Source of the DNA: PFJX01 sp040757575
GTDB taxonomy: Bacteria; Pseudomonadota; Gammaproteobacteria; Burkholderiales; Thiobacillaceae
Assembly (NCBI GenBank): GCA_040757575.1
Contig: JBFLXA010000001.1
Location: 401,420 to 465,419, forward strand
Reading direction: 5' to 3'
DNA: 64,000 bases
Positions 16,660-26,400 of the stretch are shown one piece after another. A model generated the notes under the pieces. That model made no database searches. It had not been told where the DNA came from and saw nothing but the letters and a program-made list of their open reading frames with translations. The translations under genes and the position numbers were made by a program. The first letter of the stretch is position 1, and each line of letters begins with the position of its first letter.

Positions 16660-17994
16660 TTAAATACCGTAGGCCTTGCGGATCAGGGTGATGGGGTGTT
16701 CCGGCTCGCTGCCATCCCCCCGCACGTGGCCGATGTGGTGGCCCGCCATGGCGCAGTCGCTGCCATAGTGGTCCGGCTTGGCCTGGTTCACCCGGTTCAC
16801 CACGGGTTTGACGATCTTCACGGCATATTCGTGGAACTCCTTCTTCACCGCATAGGTGCCGTCGTGGCCGGAACAGCGCTCGATGAACTCGATTTCCGTG
16901 CCGGGCACCAGGGCCAGGGTCTCCTTGGTCTTGGGGCCGATGTTCTGCACCCGCTGGTGGCAGGCGGCGTGGTAGGCCACCTTGCCCAGTGGCTGCTTGA
17001 AATCGGTGTTCAGCTTGCCTTCCTTGTGGCGCAGCATCAGATATTCGAAGGGGTCGTAAAAGGCGTTCTTCACCTTCTGCACGTCCGGGTCGTCGGGGAA
17101 CATGAGGGGCAGTTCCTGCTTGAACATGAGCACGCAGGAGGGAATCAGGGCGGTGAGGTCCCAGCCCTCGTCCACCATCCTGGCCAGCACGGGAATGTTG
17201 GCTTCCTTGGCGGCCCGCACGGATTCCAGGTCTCCCAGTTCCAGCTTGGGCATGCCGCAGCAGCGCTCCTTTTCCGCCAGGGTGACGGGAATGCCGTTGT
17301 GCTGGAACACCGCCACCAGGTCTTCGCCAGGCCCGGGTTCCTTGCGGTTCATGTAGCAGGTGGCGAACAGGGCGATCTTGCCCTTGGTCTCACCCGCAGG
17401 CGTGCCCCGGGTATCGGCCGGTAGTCTGTCCAGGCGGGCCCGCAACGGACGGCTGGTAAATTCCGGCAACCAGGCCTCGGCGGAGATTTCCGCCACGGAC
17501 TCCAGGGCCTTGCGGGCCATACCCACCTTGCTGACGGCATTGACCACCTGGGCCACCACGGGAATGCCGGCAAAACTGCCCACCAGATCGGTGCTGGTGA
17601 GCACCTTGTCACGCAGTTTTGTCTCACCTTTCCGGAAGTGCACGGCCTTGGCCCGCAACATCAGGTGGGGAAAATCCAGATTCCATTCGTGAGGCGGCAC
17701 GTAGGGGCACTTGGTCATGTAGCACAGGTCGCATAGGTAGCAGTGCTCCACCACCTTCCAGTAATCCGCTTTCTTCACCCCGTCCACTTCCATGGATTCG
17801 GATTCGTCCACCAGGTCGAACAGGGTGGGGAAGGACTGGCACAGGGACACGCACCGGCGGCAGCCGTGGCAGATGTCGAACACCCGTTCCATTTCTAGGA
17901 ACAGGGCGTCTTCGCTGTAGAACTGCGGGTTTTGCCAGTCCAGGGGGTGGCGGGTGGGGGCTTCCAGGTTGCCTTCGCGCTTTGGGGTAGCCAT
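16660..17994 (-). CDS. heterodisulfide reductase-related Fe-S protein (CCG-domain oxidoreductase)
   Basis: A 444-residue protein with two N-terminal [4Fe-4S] cysteine clusters (CHGCRRCVSLCQSFP and CYLCDLCYMTKCPY), then two cysteine-rich CCG-type domains (CCGMPKLELGD and a C-terminal HAACHQR...CSGHDG region). This layout is that of GlpC / HdrD-like electron-transfer subunits. It is soluble in appearance. It lies between rubrerythrin and DUF3501 and could pass electrons to rubrerythrin, which here has no rubredoxin domain of its own; that link is inference. Start ATG at 17994 with GAGGAG. Confidence 0.9.
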   Translation of the reverse strand: MATPKREGNLEAPTRHPLDWQNPQFYSEDALFLEMERVFDICHGCRRCVSLCQSFPTLFDLVDESESMEVDGVKKADYWKVVEHCYLCDLCYMTKCPYVPPHEWNLDFPHLMLRAKAVHFRKGETKLRDKVLTSTDLVGSFAGIPVVAQVVNAVSKVGMARKALESVAEISAEAWLPEFTSRPLRARLDRLPADTRGTPAGETKGKIALFATCYMNRKEPGPGEDLVAVFQHNGIPVTLAEKERCCGMPKLELGDLESVRAAKEANIPVLARMVDEGWDLTALIPSCVLMFKQELPLMFPDDPDVQKVKNAFYDPFEYLMLRHKEGKLNTDFKQPLGKVAYHAACHQRVQNIGPKTKETLALVPGTEIEFIERCSGHDGTYAVKKEFHEYAVKIVKPVVNRVNQAKPDHYGSDCAMAGHHIGHVRGDGSEPEHPITLIRKAYGI

Positions 17995-18029
17995 GGGTCT
18001 CCTCGTCTTGTATTTCTGGTCAGGTAACG

Positions 18030-18050
18030 AAAAGGGCGGCCACGCCGCCC
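18030..18050 (-). terminator. hairpin after rubrerythrin
   Basis: 7-bp GC stem GGGCGGC / GCCGCCC with a 3-base loop, followed on the minus strand by TTTT. It lies 57 bp after the rubrerythrin stop and just before the Fe-S gene ribosome site, so it may lower read-through and make rubrerythrin the most abundant product. Confidence 0.6.
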
Positions 18051-18106
18051 TCAGCCTTGCCCCGACGCCCCCCTCAAGCGAGAGGGGGAGGATGTCAGGC
18101 GCCTGT

Positions 18107-18526
18107 TCAGGAGCCCAGTTCGTTCAGGGCCTTCTGGTAGCGGTTGGCGTGGGAGCGCTCGGCCTTGGCCAGGGTCTCGAACCAGTCGGCGATCTCGTCG
18201 AAGCCCTCTTCACGGGCATCCTTGGCCATCCCGGGGTACATGTCGGTGTACTCGTGGGTCTCGCCGGCCACGGCGGTCTTCAGGTTGTCGGCGGTGGGGC
18301 CGAAGGGCAGGCCGGTGGCGGGGTCGCCGCACTGCTCCAGATACTCCAGATGGCCGTGGGCGTGGCCGGTTTCACCTTCTGCGGTGGAGCGGAACAGGGC
18401 CGCCACGTCGTTGTAGCCCTCCACGTCCGCCTTGGATGCGAAGTACAGGTAACGGCGGTTGGCCTGGGATTCGCCGGCGAAGGCATCCTTCAGATGCTTC
18501 TCGGTCTTGGAACCTTTCAGTTGCAT
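18107..18526 (-). CDS. rubrerythrin family protein (single-domain, no rubredoxin)
   Basis: A 139-residue ferritin-like diiron protein reducing hydrogen peroxide in the cytosol. Iron-ligand helices are visible: AFAGESQANRRYLYFA, FRSTAEGETGHAHGHL, AVAGETHEYTDMYP and TLAKAERSHANRY. The C-terminal rubredoxin domain with its four cysteines is absent, so electrons must come from a partner, plausibly the Fe-S protein next to it. The ATG at 18526 has a strong GAGGAG ribosome site. A G-tract inverted repeat lies 26 bp upstream. Confidence 0.93.
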   Translation of the reverse strand: MQLKGSKTEKHLKDAFAGESQANRRYLYFASKADVEGYNDVAALFRSTAEGETGHAHGHLEYLEQCGDPATGLPFGPTADNLKTAVAGETHEYTDMYPGMAKDAREEGFDEIADWFETLAKAERSHANRYQKALNELGS

Positions 18527-18551
18527 GGTGGACTCCTCATTTGATTGGACG

Positions 18552-18570
18552 TTTACCCTTGGGGGGTATA
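18552..18570 (-). promoter_or_regulatory. candidate operator, G-tract inverted repeat before rubrerythrin
   Basis: On the minus strand TATACCC-N5-GGGTAAA, six of seven arm positions matched, around a C/G tract. The shape resembles operators of the CsoR/RcnR/CstR repressor family. A possible -10 overlaps the left arm. Regulator assignment is inference. Confidence 0.35.
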
Positions 18571-18613
18571 GCCATTCTTGAAGGCCGCCGCGGTATTGGG
18601 AAATTTATTTTCT

Positions 18614-18628
18614 CTATTGCCGCAATAG
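18614..18628. repeat. perfect palindrome in the dedA-rubrerythrin gap
   Basis: CTATTG-N3-CAATAG, perfectly symmetric, 88 bp upstream of rubrerythrin. It has no T tail, so it looks more like a dimeric repressor or activator site than a terminator; no regulator is identifiable. Confidence 0.4.
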
Positions 18629-18645
18629 TAAATAACTAACACGGC

Positions 18646-19227
18646 CTAGCGCAGGCTGACGACCAGCCCTCCCACCGCCACCAGCACCACCAGTGCCCAT
18701 CCCAGGCGATCTACGTAACGGTGCATCATGGTTTTCATGCGTTCGCCCCCCCAGGCCATCAAGGCCGCGACGAGGAAGAACCGCCCACCCCGCCCAACCA
18801 CCGAGGCCAGCACGAAAGGAAACAGGGCCATGGACAGGCCGCCCGCCGCAATGGTGAACACCTTGTAGGGAATGGGAGAAAAGCCCGCCACCAGCACCGC
18901 CCAGAAACCCCAGCGGCCAAACCATTCCACCGCCGTCTGATAGGCCGGAAAATAACGGCTTTCCTGGAGCCAGGGCATGATCATGTCCAGGGCGAAATAG
19001 CCGATGGCGTAGCCGAACAGCCCTCCCGCCACCGAAGTCAGGGTAGTCAGCAGCGCCAGGTACATGGCCCGCCGGGGGCTGGCCAGGCACATGGGAGCCA
19101 GCATCACATCCGGCGGGATGGGGAAGAACGAGGACTCCGCAAAGCTCAGTCCCCCCAGATACCAGGGCGCCCGGGGGTGTCGGGACCAGGCCATGACCCG
19201 GGTATACAGGGCAGAAAAAAGTTTCAT
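18646..19227 (-). CDS. YqaA-type DedA / SNARE-associated family membrane protein
   Basis: A 193-residue inner-membrane protein with several hydrophobic segments. The family signature region is seen in LSFAESSFFPIPPDVMLAPM and in VLVAGFSPIPYKVFTIAAG (the F/Y-x-P-I-P-Y-K element of the YqaA branch). A GRGGRFFLVAAL segment follows. DedA proteins act in membrane lipid handling and envelope homeostasis; the exact substrate of this branch is uncertain. Start ATG at 19227; it ends 120 bp before rubrerythrin. Confidence 0.88.
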   Translation of the reverse strand: MKLFSALYTRVMAWSRHPRAPWYLGGLSFAESSFFPIPPDVMLAPMCLASPRRAMYLALLTTLTSVAGGLFGYAIGYFALDMIMPWLQESRYFPAYQTAVEWFGRWGFWAVLVAGFSPIPYKVFTIAAGGLSMALFPFVLASVVGRGGRFFLVAALMAWGGERMKTMMHRYVDRLGWALVVLVAVGGLVVSLR

Positions 19228-19255
19228 GCTGAATCCGGGGCGACGTTGGCGACGC

Positions 19256-20143
19256 TCAGCGCCGCAGGGTCATGCGGTAGACCTTGCCTTCCATCATGCC
19301 CGGCACCCAGAGCTTGCCCTGGTCGTCCAGGAACAGGTCAGCCGGGCCGGCGATGGGAGTCTTCTCGTTGGCCACGCTGATCTGGCCCGTGCGGGTGTCC
19401 AGTACGTGCAGCAGGCCGGCTGGTTCGAACTTGACCCAGTTGGAGATGAGCCAGCGGTTGGCCCCCAGGTCCACCACGCCATCGAAATAGCCCCCCGGAG
19501 TGGGGGTGAAAGTCTTAACCAGGCTGGCTGTCTTGCCCTTCAAACGGTAGGTGCGCACCACGCCATTGGGCTGGCTGTCGGTGCCCCACTCCACGACGAT
19601 GAGCTGGTCCCGCCGCACCTTCATGCCGTTGGGGCCCTGGGGCGGGGTGTCGAAGACCAGTTCCTCGTAGCGCTTCGCCTTCAGGTCGATGACGAACACC
19701 TTGCCGATATCCGTGGCAGAAAGCAGCAACCGGCGATTGTCGAGACGGGCAAAGCCGTTCAGGAACTGGGCACCGGTAGCCGCCATGTCCAGTTCAAACA
19801 CGGGTTTGCCGTCACTCACGCGAAACCCCACCACCCGATCGATGTCCGCCACGTAGAGCACGCCGTCCACGGCAATCATGCCCTTGGGGCCGTTGAGCTT
19901 TCCGGCCCACTTCAGGGCCTTGACATTACCTTCCCGGTCAAGCCGGGAGATGAAACCGTCACCGTCCTTGGCCATGGGCTCCAACTTCTCGCCCAAGTTG
20001 GAAACGAATACATCCTTGCCGGCCACCACCACGCTTTCCGGCGAGGAAAAACCCGCAACGGTCTTGTCCACCTGAACGGTGGCCGCAGAAACCGCCGCGC
20101 TGAAGCCCATCAATCCCAAAACCAGCCAGAATCCCGCACCCAT
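19256..20143 (-). CDS. exported SMP-30/NHL-like beta-propeller protein
   Basis: A 295-residue protein with an N-terminal signal sequence (GAGFWLVLGLMGFSAAVSAA) and about six repeats of the NGxxGMIAVDGVLYVADID type (GPKGMIAVDGVLYVAD, GPADLFLDDQGKLWVPG), indicating a six-bladed propeller in the periplasm. The ATG at 20143 has a GGGAG ribosome site; the GTG at 20182 lacks one. It could be a lactonase-like or ligand-binding protein, but no metal-site residues can be assigned confidently. It lies between secF and dedA. Confidence 0.8.
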   Translation of the reverse strand: MGAGFWLVLGLMGFSAAVSAATVQVDKTVAGFSSPESVVVAGKDVFVSNLGEKLEPMAKDGDGFISRLDREGNVKALKWAGKLNGPKGMIAVDGVLYVADIDRVVGFRVSDGKPVFELDMAATGAQFLNGFARLDNRRLLLSATDIGKVFVIDLKAKRYEELVFDTPPQGPNGMKVRRDQLIVVEWGTDSQPNGVVRTYRLKGKTASLVKTFTPTPGGYFDGVVDLGANRWLISNWVKFEPAGLLHVLDTRTGQISVANEKTPIAGPADLFLDDQGKLWVPGMMEGKVYRMTLRR

Positions 20144-20204
20144 GACCACTCCCGGATAAATACGCCTGGGGACGTCCCCCACAACCTTCTACTTGCCCAT
20201 CCGA

Positions 20205-21140
20205 TCAGACCATGGCCCCGGATTCGGGCTTGATGGGCTTGATGAAATCCTCCCGGGACACCCCCAGCCACAGGGTAATGGGGCTGGCCACCAGCACGGA
20301 GGAATAGGTGCCGACGACGATGCCGATGGCCAGACACAGGGCGAAGCCATACAGCACCTCGCCCCCCAGGAACAACATGGCCAGCACCATCAACAGGGTG
20401 GTGCCGCTGGTGATGACGGTACGGGACAGGGTGGCGGTCTTGGCGTTGTCCATGATGGCCGCCACATCGGTCATGCGGGTTTTCTTGAAGTTTTCCCGGA
20501 TGCGGTCGAACACAACCACGGTGTCGTTCACGGAATAACCCAGGATGGCCAGCACCGCCGCCAGCACCGTCAGTGAAAACTCCCACTGAAACAGGGACCA
20601 GATGCCCAGGACGATGAAGATGTCATGGGCTGTGGCGAAGATGGCGCCAGCCGCCATGCGCCACTCGAAACGCAGGGCCAGGTAGAGGACGATGCCGATG
20701 GACACCACCAGCAAGGCGAGGGAACCGTCCTCGAACAGTTCCTTGCCCACCTGGGGTCCCACGAATTCCACCCGGCGCAGTTCCACGGCGGGGTCCGCCG
20801 TCTTCAGGATGACCAGCACCTTTTCCGACAACTGGGCCGAGGTTACCCCGGCCTTGACCGGCAGGCGCACCAACACTTCGCTGGCGGTGCCGAAAGTCTG
20901 TACCTGGGCATCGCCATGCCCGCCCCCGGCCAGGGCCGCACGAATTGCGGGGAGATCGGCAGCCTTGCCGGCATAACCGACTTCCATCACCGTTCCCCCG
21001 GTGAAATCGACCCCCAGGTTCAAGCCCTTGGTGGCCAGCAGTCCGATGGAGGCGACAATGAAAGCCACGGATACAAAGATGGTGGACCGGGCCCACCGCA
21101 TGAACGGGATGTCTTTTTTGACGTGGAAGAGTTCGATCAT
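20205..21140 (-). CDS. secF: protein translocase subunit SecF
   Basis: Inner-membrane Sec accessory subunit (311 residues) which, with SecD and YajC, uses the proton motive force to assist protein export. Six membrane segments and a periplasmic P1-like domain are visible. The signatures are LNLGVDFTGGTVMEVGY, AILGYSVNDTVVVFDRIREN and SRTVITSGTTLLMVLAMLFL. It starts 11 bp after the secD stop, so the two are co-transcribed. Confidence 0.98.
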   Translation of the reverse strand: MIELFHVKKDIPFMRWARSTIFVSVAFIVASIGLLATKGLNLGVDFTGGTVMEVGYAGKAADLPAIRAALAGGGHGDAQVQTFGTASEVLVRLPVKAGVTSAQLSEKVLVILKTADPAVELRRVEFVGPQVGKELFEDGSLALLVVSIGIVLYLALRFEWRMAAGAIFATAHDIFIVLGIWSLFQWEFSLTVLAAVLAILGYSVNDTVVVFDRIRENFKKTRMTDVAAIMDNAKTATLSRTVITSGTTLLMVLAMLFLGGEVLYGFALCLAIGIVVGTYSSVLVASPITLWLGVSREDFIKPIKPESGAMV

Positions 21141-21151
21141 GACGGCTGCTC

Positions 21152-22981
21152 TCAGATGGAGACGCTGGTCAGGCGCTTGGCCCGGCCATAGGTGAGGTTG
21201 ACTGCGGCCCTGGACACCAGGACCGCGCTGAACATGGAGGTGAGGATGCCCAGGCAGAGCACCACGGCGAAGCCCCGCACCGGACCGGACCCCAGCCAGA
21301 ACAGGGCGATACCGGCGATCAAAGTGGTGATGTTCGCGTCCAGGATGGTGTCCCAGGCCCGCTCGTAGCCGGCGGAAATGGCCGCCTGGGGCGACATGCC
21401 ATTACGCAGTTCTTCCCGGATGCGCTCGGCGATGATCACGTTGGCGTCGATGGCCATGCCCAGGGTAAGGGCGATACCGGCGATGCCCGGCAGGGTCAGG
21501 GTGGCCTGCATCATGGAAAGCAGGGCGATGAGCAGGAACATGTTGGTGGCCAGGGCCAGCACGGACACCAGGCCGAAGCCCCGGTAGTAGAACACCATGA
21601 AGGCCATGATCAGGGCAAAACCGATGAGGGTGGAGTTGAAGCCCCGCTCGATGTTCTCCTTGCCCAGGCTGGGGCCCACGGTGCGTTCCTCGACGATCTC
21701 CATGGGCGCCGCCAGGGCACCTGCCCGCAGCAGCAAGGCCACGTCGGAGGCTTCCTGGGGGGAATCCATGCCCGTGATCTGCACCCGGCCGCCGCCGATC
21801 TCCTCGCGGATGACGGGAGCCGTGACCACCTCGGTCTTGCCCTTTTCCACAAGCAGGATGGCCATGCGCTTGCCCACGTTCTCCCGGGTCACGTTCTTGA
21901 AGATGCGCCCACCCCGGCCATCCAGGTTCACGTGCACGGCTGCCTGGCTGGTCTGGCTGTCGAAGCCGGGCTGGGCGTCGGTTATGTATTCGCCGGTGAG
22001 TTCCACCTGGCGTTTCACCAAGATGGGGCTGCCGTCCCGTTCATAGAACAATTCGCTGCCGAAGGGGGCCTGGCCCGTGGCCGCCGCCTGCACTGCAGCC
22101 GGATCCTGCATGCGCTCCTCATCCACCAGGCGGATTTCCAGGGTGGCGGTACGGCCCAGGATTTCCTTGGCCTTGGCCGTGTCCTGGACGCCGGGCAACT
22201 GCACCACCACCCGGTCGATACCCTGTTGCTGGATGACGGGTTCCGCCACCCCCAGTTCGTTCACCCGGTTGCGCAGGGTGGTGAGGTTCTGTTGCAGGGC
22301 GAATTCCTGGGTCTTGGTCTGGGCCGGCTTGGAGAGGACGGCGGTCAGGGCCAACTCCTCACCGCTCTGGCTTTCCGCCAGCACCAGGTCCGGATAGGCC
22401 CCCTCGACGGCCTTGCGGGCCTCATCCCGCTGGGCCGCGTCCCGGAACTTCACATAGACCTGGGCACCTTCCCGGCCGATGGCCACGTAGCGCACCTTCT
22501 TTTCCCGCAGCAGGGTACGGATATCCCCCTGATAACGCTCGGCGGACTTTTCCAGGGCCTTGGGCATGTCCACCTGCATCAGGAAGTGCACGCCGCCCCG
22601 CAGGTCCAGGCCCAGATACATGGGCAGGGCGCCGATGGACGTCAGCCAGTCCGGAGAGGCAGCCAGCAGGTTCAGGGCCACAGTGTAGCCCGGGCCCAAA
22701 GTGGCCTGAAGGCTGTCCTTGGCCCGCAACTGGGTATCCGTGTCGGCAAACCGGACCTTGACGCCCCGGGCATCCAGGGCCACACCCCCGGGGGTCAAGC
22801 CAGCCTGCTTGAGACTTTCCTCCACCCGCTGCATGAGGGCTGCATCCACCTTCTCCGTGGTCCGCACCGGCGTCACCTGCACGGCAGGCACCTCGCCGTA
22901 GAAATTGGGCAGGGTGTAAAGGAAGGCAATGACCAGGGCCACGCCGACGACGACGTATTTCCAGAGGGGATAGCGGTTCAT
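21152..22981 (-). CDS. secD: protein translocase subunit SecD
   Basis: Inner-membrane Sec accessory subunit, 609 residues, with an N-terminal helix, a large periplasmic domain (P1 head and base) and five C-terminal helices. Seen: MYLGLDLRGGVHFLMQVDMP, the duplicated head repeats, ALTLGMAIDANVIIAERIRE and the terminal RAAVNLTYGR. The ATG at 22981 follows GAGTTTCTCC with little ribosome-site strength. It lies 88 bp downstream of yajC, separated by a purine/pyrimidine inverted repeat. Confidence 0.98.
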   Translation of the reverse strand: MNRYPLWKYVVVGVALVIAFLYTLPNFYGEVPAVQVTPVRTTEKVDAALMQRVEESLKQAGLTPGGVALDARGVKVRFADTDTQLRAKDSLQATLGPGYTVALNLLAASPDWLTSIGALPMYLGLDLRGGVHFLMQVDMPKALEKSAERYQGDIRTLLREKKVRYVAIGREGAQVYVKFRDAAQRDEARKAVEGAYPDLVLAESQSGEELALTAVLSKPAQTKTQEFALQQNLTTLRNRVNELGVAEPVIQQQGIDRVVVQLPGVQDTAKAKEILGRTATLEIRLVDEERMQDPAAVQAAATGQAPFGSELFYERDGSPILVKRQVELTGEYITDAQPGFDSQTSQAAVHVNLDGRGGRIFKNVTRENVGKRMAILLVEKGKTEVVTAPVIREEIGGGRVQITGMDSPQEASDVALLLRAGALAAPMEIVEERTVGPSLGKENIERGFNSTLIGFALIMAFMVFYYRGFGLVSVLALATNMFLLIALLSMMQATLTLPGIAGIALTLGMAIDANVIIAERIREELRNGMSPQAAISAGYERAWDTILDANITTLIAGIALFWLGSGPVRGFAVVLCLGILTSMFSAVLVSRAAVNLTYGRAKRLTSVSI

Positions 22982-22991
22982 GGAGAAACTC

Positions 22992-23067
22992 GTGAAGGGT
23001 AAAGGGGCAAGGGGGAAGGGTGGCAGGTGCGGGGTCTACCCTTCACCCTTTACCCTTCCCCCTTCAC
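22992..23067. repeat. low-complexity purine/pyrimidine inverted repeat between yajC and secD
   Basis: The left arm is a GGGAAGGGT-type purine tract and the right arm a matching pyrimidine tract. Two different 13-bp segments of the left arm (GAAGGGTAAAGGG and AAGGGGGAAGGGT) each have a perfect complement in the right arm, and these complements overlap, so two alternative hairpins are possible just before the secD start. Confidence 0.7.
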
Positions 23068-23069
23068 TT

Positions 23070-23387
23070 TCACAGATCCTTGATAGTGCCCTTGGGCAGC
23101 ACGGCCTGGACGGCGCCGCGCTGGAACACGCTTTCGGTGCCGCCGCCGATATCCAGGGTGATGTACTGCTCGGAAATCTTCACGACTTTGCCCAGCTGGC
23201 CGCCCATGGTGATGACCTCGTCACCTTTCTGGATGGATTCCTGCATCTTCTTGGTGTCCTTGGCCCGCTTCATCTGGGGACGGATGATGAGGAAGTAGAA
23301 CAACACGAACAGCACGATCAGGGGCAGGAAGCTCATGATCGGGTCCGGCTGGGCGGGGTCGGCGGCGTAGGCAGGAGAAATCAGCAT
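23070..23387 (-). CDS. yajC: preprotein translocase subunit YajC
   Basis: Small inner-membrane Sec-associated protein, 105 residues. One N-terminal membrane helix (FLPLIVLFVLFYFLIIRP) is followed by the family motif RPQMKRAKDTKKMQESIQKG and DEVITMGGQLGKV. The ATG at 23387 is preferred; an in-frame TTG lies three codons upstream. It heads yajC-secD-secF. Instead of tgt, the next gene upstream is a hybrid histidine kinase. Confidence 0.96.
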   Translation of the reverse strand: MLISPAYAADPAQPDPIMSFLPLIVLFVLFYFLIIRPQMKRAKDTKKMQESIQKGDEVITMGGQLGKVVKISEQYITLDIGGGTESVFQRGAVQAVLPKGTIKDL

Positions 23388-23480
23388 GGTTTTCAAAACA
23401 ATGGGTTGGGAAAGCCGGGCATTCTACACCCGGCAACATGACGACAACTTACATGGGGGTCAGGCGCCTTAATAGCTGAC

Positions 23481-26400
23481 TCATCCGCCAGCTTTCAGCC
23501 ACTTCAACAGGGTTTCGTACAAACAATCAGGATCGACAGGCTTGGATATATGGTCATTCATGCCTGCATCAAGGCACCGCTGGCGATCGTCCTGGAAAGC
23601 ATTGGCCGTCATCGCCAGAATCGGCGTATCGCTATTCAATGAACCGGCGCGAATCGCCCGAGTGGCATCGATGCCGTTCATGATTGGCATCTGCATGTCC
23701 ATCAGGATCAAGGCATAAGGCTTGCGGCGTGCCATTTCCAGCGCCTGCTCACCGTTTTCCGCCTGATCCACCAGCAGCCCGACCTCCTGTAGTTCCAGAC
23801 TGGCGACTTCCCTACTCACCGGCTCGTCTTCCACCAGAAGTATCTGGGCACCCGCGAATTCCCGCCGAAGAACAAACGCCGCCTGGACATCCGCCGGAGG
23901 TTGCACAACCGCGCCCGCATTCTCCGCCTGCCGCTTCAGCCAAACGTTGAACCAGAATGTGCTGCCGACCCCCGGGGTGCTATCCAAACCGATTTCGCCC
24001 CCCATCATGTCCACCAGGCGCTTGCTGATGGCTAGGCCTAGACCCGTGCCTCCATACCTGCGGGTCATGCTGTTATCCGCTTGCTCGAAAGCTTTAAATA
24101 GGCGGGACTGGGCTTCCGGGCTGATTCCGATGCCGGTATCGACAACCTCGAAGCGCACGTGCACATCCTCGCCCAGCCGGCTCAATTGCCTCACTTTCAG
24201 GGTTACCTGGCCTTGCCGTGTGAACTTGATGGCGTTGCCGACCAGATTCAGCAGAATCTGCCCCAAACGGAGGGGATCGCCAGCCAAGTCCTGGGCGACC
24301 AGGACATCGGGCAGATCGATCGTCAACTCCAGCCCCTTTTCGGCGGCCCGATGGCCGAGCACGCTACGTACGTTCTCCAGTACCCCGTTCAGGTTCAGGG
24401 GCACGTTTTCCAGTACAAGACGCCCGGCTTCGATCTTGGACAAATCGAGGATGTCGTTCAGCACGGCCAGCAGATGGTCTGCCGCCCCCCGGGCCTTCAC
24501 CAGCTGATCGATGCCTCTGGGATCCTGCATGCGTCTTCGCGCCAGTTCCATCATGCCGATGATGCCGTTCATGGGGGTACGCAACTCGTGGCTCATGTTG
24601 GCCAGGAAGGCGCTCTTGGCCTTGTTTGCAGCCTCCGCCGCCTCCTTGGCTGTAGCCAGGGCATTTGCCCGCATCCGGTCCGCCAGACTGATGTCGAGGC
24701 AATACAGCTCCACCCCTTTCGGGCCGGATTGCTTTACATGACTGGAATATACCGGCACCGGCGAGCCGTCCTTGTGTCGTAGCACCAATTCGCCCGGGGG
24801 AATGGCGGGCCCGCCGGTGACCCAGGCCTGCACAGCCTTGATGACCTCGTCGCGCATGGCGCCAGGAATGATCAAATCCTCCAGATTGCGACCGACCGCC
24901 TCATCGGATGCGTACCCGTACAGTGCCTCGCTGGCCCTGTTCCAGAAAATGACCCTTCGCTCACTGTCATAACCTTGCACCGCAATATTGGGCAACGTTT
25001 CGAACAGGGTGCGGAAGCGGATTTCGCTTTCCTGCAGGGCCTGCTCCCGGCGCAGTTCATCTGTAATGTCCAGGCTCAGGCCCACTACGGCCTGGACCTC
25101 GCCCGACTCATCCCGCTTGACTGCCTTGAGCACCCTCAGATCATGGACCTGGCCATCCACGAAAGGCAGGCGCTGGTGGGTCACGCTGACACCCTCGCTG
25201 CAGAGGGCCTTCTCGTCAGAAGCAAGGCATTGGGCCCGATAGGCTTCCGGGATCAATTCCTGATAATGGGAGACCGCCAGGAATTCCGACTCCGGCACGC
25301 CCACCGCGTTGCAGAATGCCTTATTGACGAAGCTGATCTTGCCCTTGCCATCCTGAAGCCAGATACCGATCGGGGCATAGTCCAGAATCAGTTGCAGGGT
25401 TTCCCGCTCCCTACGGAGGGCTTGCTGGCTTTCTTGTCGGACCAGATCCGCCGCCACCCGGGCAGCCAGTATGCGCAACCCTGCCGCGATGTCCTGGGAA
25501 TGCTGAAGAGGCCGACGGCTCACCAGGACAATCAGACCCCGCACCTCGCCACTGGCATCGACAATGGGCTCGCCGATGTAGCCTTCCGCTTCGAGGGCCT
25601 GCAGATCCCGGTCCTGGGGAAAAAGCTGTTGTACATGCTCGCTGAAACACCGATGCACCCGCTGCAGCACGCCTTCACAGGGAGTCCCCGGCAAGGCATA
25701 GGTATAACCCGGCTCCAGCCGCCGCCCGTCCTGGACCCCCGCCATCACCCGCACGCGAACGCGATCCGGCTCCAGCAAGGCGATATGGGCGTAATCCACC
25801 TGAAACTGACGGGCTGCGAAGGCCACCACGGCATCCAGTCCGCCCTCGCCATGGTCCTGAGACACAAAATCGGCAATGGCGATTAGCGCTTCTTCCAGCA
25901 AACGTTGGTCAGTGATATCCCTGGCAATACCGAACAAACCGACAATCTCGCCCTCGGATGAGTAAATTGGGAACTTGCGGTTATCCACCCATCCCGGCCG
26001 CCCCTCCCGCGTCACGTAGCCCTGGATCTCCTGGGCCACCGGCTGGCCGCTGAACAACTGCTTCTCCAGCCTGTAATACTGATCAGCGTAAGCTTCGGGA
26101 AAGATGTCGTAGTCGGTTAAGCCAATCAACTCCTGCCAGTGGACGGCGGGAGGACAAATAGTTGCAAGGGTCTGGCTGGCGCCGGTCAGCACATGGTTGC
26201 GATCCTTGAAGAAAATGAAATCGCTCGTGTTTTCCAGCATGGCCTGGAGGTGAGCCGATAATTCAGCATTCGTCCGAGCCAGACTCCTGGCATCCTGTAA
26301 ACACAAATCCAGGACTGAATCCCCGTCCGCCGCTGCCCTGGCGTAAGTCACCCGCATGCAGCGAATGCGGCCATCGGCATGCCGCAAGCGCAGATTGGTC

